Of a stretch of 24,298 nt of DNA, positions 1-7,897 are shown in pieces. The translations under genes were made by a program, and so were the position numbers. The DNA lies in NCBI GenBank assembly GCA_947465645.1, contig CANIBQ010000074.1, forward strand, positions 1-24,298. Direction: 5' to 3'. How positions within the stretch are numbered: position 1 is the stretch's first letter; every line of letters starts with the position of its first letter. This DNA is from Acidobacteriota bacterium. Its GTDB lineage: Bacteria; Acidobacteriota; Vicinamibacteria; Vicinamibacterales; UBA2999. The notes beneath the pieces are model-generated. The model was not told where the DNA came from. It did no database searches and saw only the letters and a list, made by a program, of their open reading frames with translations.

Positions 1-90
1 CACACGGACCAAAGTCAACGCGGAAGACTCGCTCCGCGCGATTTTCGGATCGGCATGCTCCGACGGCGGTCGCAGTCCGGCACCGCCGCG
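1..90 (+). repeat. Dispersed repeat, direct copy 1 (cut by window start)
   Basis: The first 69 bases recur without change at 341-409. After a one-base indel the match continues to about 90 (partner 431). A diverged inverted copy lies near 1630-1750. The segment includes a GGAAGACTCGCTCC core and a CGGCATGCTCCGACGGCG core. No open frame here looks coding. Because the repeat is already under way at base 1, the element probably extends beyond the window. Confidence 0.85.
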
Positions 91-145
91 CCGGCGGATT
101 ACTACGCGCCCAGCAGAAGCGCCGGACCAATCAAACGACCCACAT

Positions 146-431
146 GTGGGGCGAGCCTTGTCAGCCTCGCCATCGTGAACACCCGCCGCGGCGATGCCGG
201 CCTGCGACCGCCGGCTACGCATGCCGGAAAATCGCGCTACGACTCGCTGTCCTTTCGCTGACGCGTTGACTAAAAGGTGATTCGAGTCAGCGTCCGTCAG
301 GCGCAATCGGACCTTCAGAGGTGATCCGCGCGCCGGCGTGCACACGGACCAAAGTCAACGCGGAAGACTCGCTCCGCGCGATTTTCGGATCGGCATGCTC
401 CGACGGCGGCTCGCAGTCCGGCACCGCCGCG
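146..431 (+). repeat. Dispersed repeat, direct copy 2 (near full unit)
   Basis: This unit starts at GTGGGGCGAGCCTTGTCAG, passes through CATGCCGGAAAATCGCGCT and GCGCAATCGGACC (301-313), and ends with the block shared with bases 1-90. The same order of blocks appears in reverse complement at 1616-1925, so the unit is a reproducible element of about 290-310 bases and not chance similarity. Its open frames carry the GC-rich, Arg/Ala-rich composition of non-coding repeat DNA. No transposase or target-site duplication is visible. Confidence 0.8.
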
Positions 432-622
432 GCCGGAACGTCCAGAAGGCGCAAGGCCACTGAGCCGTCCGAGTCGAATTGTGGAGGGGCAAGCCTTGTC
501 AGGGCGCCAATAGAGAAGATGGGCGAAGCCTCCGCGCGCGGTGGGGGCTGAATGCTGAAGCCGGATTCGCATCGATAGAGCTAGGGGTGTGCTTCGTGCT
601 CGTTGTTCTATCCCTTCTGTGT
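432..622. repeat. Repeat remnant between copy 2 and the hypothetical gene
   Basis: Bases 481-506 are a degenerate version of the repeat head (GGGGCAAGCCTTGTCAGGGCG, compare 147-168). The rest shows no recognisable gene. A plus-strand frame across 479-772 encodes a hydrophobic stretch, but most of it is antisense to the end of the minus-strand gene starting at 1438, so it is not called. Confidence 0.5.
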
Positions 623-1438
623 CTACTCGATACTCGTTCCGCGCAGACCGCAATACGAGAATCGGGAGCCCTCGTAGTACGCACAAGCGCGGGTCACTCC
701 TACGACATCCTTGAAGACCGTGTCGTATCGGACCGTGATCCGCGCATTCAAAACGATCTCACCACGCATTAAGCGCGCCATTTCGTCAGGGGAAATAATG
801 CGTCCGGGAGTGCTGTCCAACCAGACGCCAGCCATGTCCGGGGACTCTTCAATATCACTAGGGCCGAGGACTCGCGCTTCAGAATAGCCTTCAACGATGT
901 CTTGGATGGGTTCCTCTGCTCTCTCCCCGAACCAGACAGCCATGCTGGTTCTGAGATTGTGCGCCGGTGTATGTCCGACGTTTACCGTGTCCCACATCAA
1001 TCGCAAACGATTACCTTCATCGAGCGGTCCACTGTGGCCTTCGAGTCGTATGTTCTTGACGAGTAAATAGGCGCGCTCACCGCGAAAGACCTGTTCACTG
1101 AGAATGTTCGTTTGCGCCTGAGCAGTCAGTGTCGCGTTAGTGGCGGCGATAGTTGCCTTTCTGGCCTCATCAACTGATTCACGCAGAACGCATGACTGCT
1201 GACCGAGGAATATCAGCCCTACAACCGCAGTGACCGCGATGACGGCTTCAAAGAAATTCTCCGGACTGATGAAGGCCGGTTTCTGCGTGGCGGGTGGCAA
1301 CTTCTCGCTGGAAGCGCACTTATCGCCGTTGGGGCCTTCTTGTCCTTCCGAGGCACCATCTGGCTTGCCCCGGGGGACACTAAGCGGGGTATCTTCCTGC
1401 TGGGGCTGATGGCGTCGTGCGTTGTCCTCGGGCTCCAT
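623..1438 (-). CDS. Hypothetical membrane-anchored protein, 271 aa
   Basis: No family is recognised. The product has a hydrophilic, Pro/Glu/Gln-rich N-terminal tail (residues 1-57), one likely membrane segment at about 62-80 (FFEAVIAVTAVVGLIFLG), an Ala/Thr/Gln-rich probable coiled coil (85-118), and a mixed alpha/beta C-terminal domain (about 120-271) beginning GERAYLLVKNIRLEG. This plan is common among small single-pass proteins of unknown function in bacterial genomic islands. An AAAGG lies about 10 bases before the ATG. GC is visibly lower than in neighbours (67 of 120 bases at 601-720 and 34 of 60 at 1021-1080, hand counted), and inverted repeats sit on both sides. Both suggest acquired cargo. 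That it is a gene is fairly sure; its function is unknown. Confidence 0.65.
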   Translation of the reverse strand: MEPEDNARRHQPQQEDTPLSVPRGKPDGASEGQEGPNGDKCASSEKLPPATQKPAFISPENFFEAVIAVTAVVGLIFLGQQSCVLRESVDEARKATIAATNATLTAQAQTNILSEQVFRGERAYLLVKNIRLEGHSGPLDEGNRLRLMWDTVNVGHTPAHNLRTSMAVWFGERAEEPIQDIVEGYSEARVLGPSDIEESPDMAGVWLDSTPGRIISPDEMARLMRGEIVLNARITVRYDTVFKDVVGVTRACAYYEGSRFSYCGLRGTSIE

Positions 1439-1479
1439 TCCTGTTTCGCCTTTCTACGTGGGCTGACGCGCTAGACGCA

Positions 1480-1620
1480 ATGGGACGTCCAACGATGGAA
1501 TCTCCATCCCTCACCTCGCTGTCGGATCGCTTATTGAAAGTGCAGAAGGACGAGATTGTACGGCGGGTCGAGGCAGAAAAGGCGCGTCTGCGGACCCCAC
1601 GTCAGAAGGCAAACACCCCA
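1480..1620 (+). pseudogene. Possible truncated N-terminus of a lost gene
   Basis: From ATG 1480 (or 1495) the plus frame reads MESPSLTSLSDRLLKVQKDE and then a charged amphipathic helix (IVRRVEAEKARLRTPRQ), unlike the Arg/Pro/Ala junk of frames in the repeats. At about 1616 the frame enters the inverted repeat copy and continues only as repeat-derived sequence to the TAG at 1798-1800. The simplest reading is the start of a small gene truncated by the repeat. It could also be a chance frame inside the promoter region of the minus-strand gene at 1438. Confidence 0.3.
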
Positions 1621-1925
1621 CATAGACGCGCGCCGCGGGCATGCCGGGATGCTGTCGCCGTCGGAGCATGCCGCGCTGAGATCCGGAAATCGCGTGGAGC
1701 GAGTCTTCCGCGTCGACTTCGGTCCGTGTGCACTCCGGCGTTTGGATCACCACAGGCGGTCCGATTGCGCCTGACAGACGCTGTTCGAATTAGCTGCTAG
1801 TCGACGCGACAGCGGAAGGACAGCGAGTCGGAGCGCGATTTCCCGGCATGCGGAGCCGGCGGCGCAGGCCGGCATGACAGCGGCGCGCATCGCAGGAAGG
1901 CGATGCCTGGCAAGGCTCGCCCGGC
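1616..1925 (-). repeat. Dispersed repeat, inverted copy 3
   Basis: The reverse complement of this stretch follows the unit at 146-431 block by block: GCGAGCCTTGCCAGG, GCATGCCGGGAAATCGCGCT, CGACTCGCTGTCCTT, GCGTCTGTCAGGCGCAATC, GTGCACACGGACCGAAGTC, GGAAGACTCGCTCC, then a CGGCATGCTCCGACGGCG block. It is diverged from copies 1 and 2, which are nearly identical to each other, so it is older or was inserted independently. Together with copy 2 it forms an inverted pair around 432-1615. Confidence 0.8.
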
Positions 1926-1932
1926 ATGCAGG

Positions 1933-2016
1933 ACTCACACGGTCCGCCTGAAGGCGGACACTACGTACTCACACGGTCCGCCTGAAGGCGGACAAGGCGG
2001 ACCCAAAGGTCCGCCT
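1933..2016. repeat. Tandem palindromic repeat (two 28-base units plus a third hairpin)
   Basis: A 28-base unit beginning ACTCACACGGTCCGCC occurs at 1933-1960 and again unchanged at 1967-1994, with CTACGT between. Each unit folds into a short hairpin (GTCCGCC against GGCGGAC, loop TGAA). A third hairpin follows at 1995-2016 (AGGCGGACC against GGTCCGCCT, loop CAAA). This lies just past the stop of the minus-strand hydrolase gene, so it could also help end transcription, although no T-run is present. The remaining 50 bases to 2066 show nothing further. Confidence 0.85.
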
Positions 2017-2066
2017 CTACGGCATCGCGATACGACAGGGAGACGACCTGGCGTCTAAAGCATGTT

Positions 2067-3176
2067 TCACGCAGGGACCGGCGTGTTCCGCAGGGCGCTG
2101 GCGACGACGGGGAGTGGTTGTGGACGCCCCAGATAGGCGGCGAGATTTGTCGGTCGATACGCGAAGGGCAGCTCCGTCAGCCGGAGCTGGGCGCTTTCAT
2201 GCACGTATTCCCATGTGTTGACGCCCCGCCTCTGGTTGGCGGCGGCGCGCGCATCGATCTGGCGCTCGAGTTCGCCCAGCATCTGATAGCCGAGGTTCAT
2301 CGAGTCGTACAACTCACCGGTCGGTGAGGGCTTCGTGATCCTGTCGATGAACTGTCGATCGATTTCGAGGCCGCACCGCTCGGTGACGCGGTCGATCATC
2401 CAGCGCAGCGCAATGTCCGACAGGGAGCTGTCGGCATAGCCGCCGCCGACGTTCCCATGCACGCCGGGGAACCACGCCTGTTCGACCCAGTTGCGTCTCA
2501 GATCCTCGGCCGGCTGCTCCCAGAGCGTCGGCGCGAACGGCTTGCGGCGCTCGTCGATCGCCAGGGCGTGAAACGCGTTCTTCACCCGGCTGCTCAGCGT
2601 CACGTCATGGAAGGCGTACTTCTTGTGGGTGAGGCCATCGAAGAACTCGACCGGCAACCCGAGCGCGCCAACCGTATCCCACACCCCGATGCAGCCGATC
2701 GCAACCGGCGGGTACGCGTGCTGTACGCGAAACCAGGTCGACTTGGAGGAATTGGGGTGCGCGTTCTCGTTTCGGTCGCGATAGAGCGCGAACGCCTCGT
2801 CTTCCTGGTCGGCGCTCTCCAGCCTGAGCAGCCCCGAGTTGCGAAGCAGCCCTGCCAGACTGCGGACGGTGTACGCGCCGCGGCTGAAACCGAAGAAATA
2901 CAACTCGTCGCCGCTGACGTAGTTCTGAATCAGGAATCGGTAGCAGTCGCGAATGTTGTCGTCCATGCCCTTGCCGAACGCCCCGCCGAATACCTTGTCG
3001 CCGGCGTCGTGTGTGCCGACTCCTGCTTCGTAGTGGACGATCTGCGACACGCCGTTCGCGTCGAGCGGCGCAATCGCGCGGGCGAGCTTCACCACGTTGG
3101 TCGGCGATTCGACGCCACCCGACCGCTGATCGGGTCGATTCCACGTTCCGTCGGCACACACAATCAGTCGTCTCAT
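2067..3176 (-). CDS. DUF2235 alpha/beta hydrolase domain protein, 369 aa
   Basis: A DUF2235-family protein, the fold shared with Tle1-type phospholipase effectors. It opens with MRRLIVCADGTWN (the family's typical LVVFFDGTWN-like start), has a nucleophile elbow GFSRG at 96-100 (Ser98), GVWDTVG with Asp167, and FPGVHGNVGGGY with His240, giving a plausible Ser-Asp-His triad. Many relatives read H-S-D-V-G-G-G; here the middle pair is G-N. There is no signal peptide or membrane segment. The ATG at 3176 is preceded by AGGAGG with good spacing; the open frame extends upstream into sequence antisense to ettA, which is not coding. No VgrG, immunity or other type VI gene is nearby, so it is better read as a stand-alone cytoplasmic hydrolase, substrate unknown. 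Confidence 0.88.
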   Translation of the reverse strand: MRRLIVCADGTWNRPDQRSGGVESPTNVVKLARAIAPLDANGVSQIVHYEAGVGTHDAGDKVFGGAFGKGMDDNIRDCYRFLIQNYVSGDELYFFGFSRGAYTVRSLAGLLRNSGLLRLESADQEDEAFALYRDRNENAHPNSSKSTWFRVQHAYPPVAIGCIGVWDTVGALGLPVEFFDGLTHKKYAFHDVTLSSRVKNAFHALAIDERRKPFAPTLWEQPAEDLRRNWVEQAWFPGVHGNVGGGYADSSLSDIALRWMIDRVTERCGLEIDRQFIDRITKPSPTGELYDSMNLGYQMLGELERQIDARAAANQRRGVNTWEYVHESAQLRLTELPFAYRPTNLAAYLGRPQPLPVVASALRNTPVPA

Positions 3177-3248
3177 CGCCTGTTCCCTCCTGAACTGCCC
3201 GGATACAGGTAGAAACGAAAGAACGGGGGAAACCGAACAACCGCCTGG

Positions 3249-3304
3249 CCGGTCCGCCTGCCTTCGACTTCGCTCAGGCCAGGAAAGGCGGACACTACGT
3301 ACTA
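3249..3304. repeat. Palindromic repeat with a nested second repeat
   Basis: The flanks (GGTCCGCCTG at 3251-3260 and AAGGCGGACACTACGTACT at 3285-3303) match the halves of the unit at 1941-1969. Where that unit has a direct join, this copy carries about 24 extra bases including CCTTCGACTTCGCTCAGG, itself a sequence dispersed in many bacterial genomes. The rest of the gap between the divergent genes (3177-3440) holds no gene. Confidence 0.75.
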
Positions 3305-3382
3305 AGGCGCGCCTGGAGAATAGGTTCTCCGTCGTCTCTGTGTCTCCGTGGCCCGTGGCAAAGTGGCAGGCGGTGGAGAGGG

Positions 3383-3413
3383 TGAAGGCCCCCGGCGGTC
3401 GAGTTGATATACT
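3383..3413 (+). promoter_or_regulatory. Candidate promoter for ettA
   Basis: TATACT at 3408-3413 is a good -10 hexamer 27 bases before the ATG. The best -35 candidate, TGAAGG at 3383-3388, is poor and spaced 19 bases away. This is the only AT-rich spot close to the gene. Confidence 0.3.
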
Positions 3414-3440
3414 CCTTGTTTCGAAGCCCACCGGAGACCG

Positions 3441-5111
<1,671 letters not shown>

Positions 5112-5120
5112 GAGGGCCAC

Positions 5121-5633
5121 ATGAACGCTGACCAGGCACAATTTCTGACCGAGTATTTCGCCAACCTGCTCGAGAACGAGTCCAAGACGACGGCCAAGGT
5201 CCTGGCGGCCGTGCCGGACAACAACCGGGACTACAAGCCGGACGACAAGTCGCGGAGCGCGTGGGACCTGGCGACGCACCTCGCGCTCGGCGACATCTGG
5301 TTCATCGACAGCATCATCAACGGGGCGTACAAGTTCGATTCAGACGCCGAGAAGAAGCAGGTCGCCCAGTTCAAGAACGTCAAGGATCTCGTCGACCACT
5401 ACAACCGCGAGTTTCCCGCCAAGCTGAAGGCGCTGCGCGCGCTGCCGCCCGAGAACCTGACGAGCATCGTTGACTTCTTCGGCGTGTTCCAGTCGCCGAA
5501 GGCGTCACATCTCGGCTTCGCCAACAACCACAGCATCCATCACCGCGGGCAGCTCGCCTCGTACCTGCGGGCGATGGGCTCCAAGGTGCCGTCCATCTAC
5601 GGTGGCAGCGCCGACGAGCCGATGAACGGCTGA
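5121..5633 (+). CDS. DinB-fold (DUF664-like) putative metal-dependent protein
   Basis: A 170-residue four-helix protein of the DinB/YfiT superfamily. The family's three metal ligands are visible: His53 (ATHLALGD) and a C-terminal HxxxH, His137 and His141 (NNHSIHHRGQL). Some relatives are thiol-S-transferases or isomerases that use bacillithiol or mycothiol; the substrate cannot be read from sequence here. There is no signal peptide. AGGAGGG at 5110-5116 overlaps the ettA TAG and lies four bases before the ATG, indicating translational coupling in one operon. The name is inherited from B. subtilis DinB and does not imply DNA polymerase IV. Confidence 0.9.
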   Translation: MNADQAQFLTEYFANLLENESKTTAKVLAAVPDNNRDYKPDDKSRSAWDLATHLALGDIWFIDSIINGAYKFDSDAEKKQVAQFKNVKDLVDHYNREFPAKLKALRALPPENLTSIVDFFGVFQSPKASHLGFANNHSIHHRGQLASYLRAMGSKVPSIYGGSADEPMNG

Positions 5634-5637
5634 CACC

Positions 5638-7467
5638 CTGTCGTTTCCCGATCTTCGCGCGTTCATCGACCAGCTCCGCCGTGACGACGACCTCGTCACG
5701 GTGGACGCCGTGGTCGACTCCCGCCTCGAGGCTGCGGAGATCCATCGCCGTGTGATCGCCGCCGGCGGACCGGCGCTGCTCTTCAACCACGTCGCGCGAT
5801 CGGATTTCCGCCTCGTCACCAACCTGTTCGGCACCGCGCGCCGCGCGGAACGGGCGTTCGGCGAACGTCCGCTGCGCCTCGTCCGGCGCCTGGTGGAGCT
5901 CGCAGAGACGCTGCTGCCGCCGAGTCCGGCCGCGCTCTGGGGTGCTCGCGACGTTGCGCGCGATCTGATCAAGGTCGGCACCCGCAAGGTGCCCACGGGT
6001 CCTGTCCTCGAGCAGCTCACCTCGAACGTCCGCCTCGACCGCCTGCCCGCGCTGACCTGCTGGCCCGAGGACGGCGGTCCGTTCATCACGCTCCCATTGG
6101 TCTATACGACGCACCCCGATCGTCCCGGCCACCCCGCCTCGCACGGCTCCCGCGGGGCAAGTAACCTCGGGATGTACCGGATGCAGGTGCACGATGCGCA
6201 CACGACGGGCATGCACTGGCAGATTGGAAAGGGCGGGGGATATCACTACGGTGTCGCGGAGGCTCGCGGTCAGGGCCTCCCGGCGACGGTCTTTCTTGGC
6301 GGTCCGCCCGCGCTGGTCCTCGCGGCGATCGCGCCGCTCCCCGAGAACATCCCTGAGATGCTGCTGGCGTCGCTCATCGCCGGGGACCGGATCCCGCAAG
6401 TCCACGGCCGCGGTCCGCACCCGCTCGTCGCGCTGGCGGAGTTCGCGCTGATGGGCAGCGTTCCACCGCGCGAGAGGCGTCCGGAGGGACCGTTTGGCGA
6501 CCACTACGGGTACTATTCGCTGACGCACGACTACCCGGTGTTTCAGGTGCGGCAGATGGCGCACCGCTCCGATGCGATCTTTCCCGCCACGGTCGTCGGC
6601 AAGCCGCGGCAGGAGGATTTCTACATCGGCGACCTGCTGCAGGAGCTGCTGTCGCCGCTCTTCCCGCTCGTGATGCCGGCGGTCGAGAGTCTCTGGTCGT
6701 ACGGGGAAACCGGCTATCACTCGCTCGCCGGCGCCGTCGTCAAGCAGCGCTACAAGCGCGAGGCGATGGCCAGCGCCTTCCGCATCCTCGGCGAGGGACA
6801 GCTCTCGCTCACCAAGTTCCTGCTCGTCACCGATCGCTATGTCGACCTGAAAGACTTCAGGCAGACGCTCGAGCACGTCCTCGCGCGCACGCAGCCCGAG
6901 ACGGATCTCTACGTGCTCTCGAACCTCTCGATGGATACGCTCGACTACACCGGTCCGACGGTCAACGAAGGCTCGAAAGGCGTGTGGCTCGGGCTGGGCG
7001 ATCCGGTGCGGGAACTGCCGCGGCAGTTCACCGCCGCCTCGATGCCGTCCGGTGTCGGCGACGTCCGTGTGTTCTGCGGCGGATGCCTGGTGGTGGGTGC
7101 GCCCGCCTACTCGGCCGAGCCCGGCGCGGCGGATCGTCTGGCAAGGGAAGCCGTCTTCGCGGACTGGCCGCTGGTCGTGATCACCGACGAACCGGCCCGT
7201 GCCGCGGCCAGCCCGATGAACTTCCTCTGGACGACGTTCACGCGGTTCGAGCCGGCGGCCGACATCCACGCCGCCGAAAAGCGGATCGTGCGCAACCACA
7301 TCTCGTATCGAGGACCGGTGGTCATCGACGCGCGCCTGAAGCCGACCTTTCCGAAGGAGCTGGCGTGCGACCCGGCGACCGCGGAGCTGGTCAGCCGGCG
7401 GTGGAAGGAGTATTTCCCGTCAGGCCGCGTCGCGATGGGCGACTCGGAGCGCGCGAACCTGGACTAG
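5638..7467 (+). CDS. UbiD-family prenyl-FMN-dependent decarboxylase (apparent CTG start)
   Basis: A UbiD-type decarboxylase, probably acting on an aromatic quinone precursor using prenylated FMN made by a UbiX elsewhere. Counting from CTG 5638 it has 609 residues, like the longer menaquinone/ubiquinone-type members and beyond E. coli UbiD (about 497). Motifs: SNLGMYRMQVHDAHTTGMHW (175-194, cofactor-binding Asn and Arg), LPENIPEMLLASLIAG (234-249), and PPRERRPEGPFGDHYGYYS (275-293, containing the conserved Glu283). The family's usual N-terminus (FPDLRAFIDQLRRDDDLVTV then DxxLE) is encoded from 5641 onward, but the frame has no ATG, GTG or TTG between the in-frame TGA at 5623-5625 and GTG 5701. 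A GTG start would remove 21 conserved residues, so CTG 5638, four bases past the dinB stop, is preferred. A sequencing indel is the alternative. The last four bases overlap convergent apaG. Confidence 0.92.
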   Translation: MSFPDLRAFIDQLRRDDDLVTVDAVVDSRLEAAEIHRRVIAAGGPALLFNHVARSDFRLVTNLFGTARRAERAFGERPLRLVRRLVELAETLLPPSPAALWGARDVARDLIKVGTRKVPTGPVLEQLTSNVRLDRLPALTCWPEDGGPFITLPLVYTTHPDRPGHPASHGSRGASNLGMYRMQVHDAHTTGMHWQIGKGGGYHYGVAEARGQGLPATVFLGGPPALVLAAIAPLPENIPEMLLASLIAGDRIPQVHGRGPHPLVALAEFALMGSVPPRERRPEGPFGDHYGYYSLTHDYPVFQVRQMAHRSDAIFPATVVGKPRQEDFYIGDLLQELLSPLFPLVMPAVESLWSYGETGYHSLAGAVVKQRYKREAMASAFRILGEGQLSLTKFLLVTDRYVDLKDFRQTLEHVLARTQPETDLYVLSNLSMDTLDYTGPTVNEGSKGVWLGLGDPVRELPRQFTAASMPSGVGDVRVFCGGCLVVGAPAYSAEPGAADRLAREAVFADWPLVVITDEPARAAASPMNFLWTTFTRFEPAADIHAAEKRIVRNHISYRGPVVIDARLKPTFPKELACDPATAELVSRRWKEYFPSGRVAMGDSERANLD

Positions 7468-7877
7468 TTCAGGGCGTTTGGCACCGCGAGCGTGAACGGG
7501 GCGATCTGCGCGTCGAACTTCTCGCCGTCAGGGGTGACCATCTGGTAGGTGCCGTGCATCGACCCCACGGCCGTCTTCAAGGGACAATAGCTGTCGTACT
7601 CGAATGACCCGCCGGGAGGCAGCACGGGTTGCTCGCCGACGACGCCTGGACCCTTGACGCGTTCAACCTCGCCTTCGGCGGTCGTAATGATCCACTCGCG
7701 CGAGATGAGCTGCGCCGTTTCAGGCCCGACGTTCGAGATCCGCACGTGATAGGCGAAGAGATATGAACAGTCTTTCGGAGAGCTCCGGTCAGACAGGTAC
7801 GTGCTATTGACCTCGACACGGATGCCGCGCGTGGTGGCTGTACTGGTGAACCCGCGGCGCTGGGTCGTATCGCTCAT
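7464..7877 (-). CDS. apaG: ApaG-domain protein (DUF525)
   Basis: A 137-residue ApaG: a small fibronectin-III-like beta sandwich of unclear biochemical role, linked in enterobacteria to Co2+ and Mg2+ phenotypes through the ksgA-apaG-apaH locus. Diagnostic stretches: the start TRGIRVEVNSTYL, FAYHVRISNVGPETAQLISR, EWIITTAEGEVERVKGPGVVGEQPVL, and PPGGSFEYDSYCPL followed by GSMHGTYQMV. ATG 7877 is chosen over an upstream TTG (7883) as the ordinary start. It is single here, without ksgA or apaH. It ends tail-to-tail with ubiD so that the palindrome CTAG (7464-7467) supplies both stop codons. Its start is only 20 bases from the divergent ABC transporter start. Confidence 0.95.
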   Translation of the reverse strand: MSDTTQRRGFTSTATTRGIRVEVNSTYLSDRSSPKDCSYLFAYHVRISNVGPETAQLISREWIITTAEGEVERVKGPGVVGEQPVLPPGGSFEYDSYCPLKTAVGSMHGTYQMVTPDGEKFDAQIAPFTLAVPNALN

Positions 7878-7897
7878 GGACAAGCTTTGATTATTGC

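Noticed and set aside
479..772. Plus-strand frame with a hydrophobic, signal-like stretch (97 codons)
   Set aside because: Half of it is antisense to the end of the minus-strand hypothetical gene and the rest is repeat DNA; there is no ribosome site.
146..1925. Integron cassette array (single unknown gene between repeats)
   Set aside because: The flanking repeats are in opposite orientation, several hundred bases long, and lack convincing GTTRRRY / RYYYAAC attC ends.
1933..2016. CRISPR-like array
   Set aside because: Only two identical units with a six-base gap between them, self-complementary units, and no cas genes.
2067..3176. Type VI secretion lipase effector locus
   Set aside because: Only the hydrolase is present; no VgrG, PAAR, adaptor or immunity gene lies next to it in the window.
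7464..7877. ksgA-apaG-apaH type locus
   Set aside because: apaG stands alone between ubiD and an ABC transporter; neither partner gene is present.
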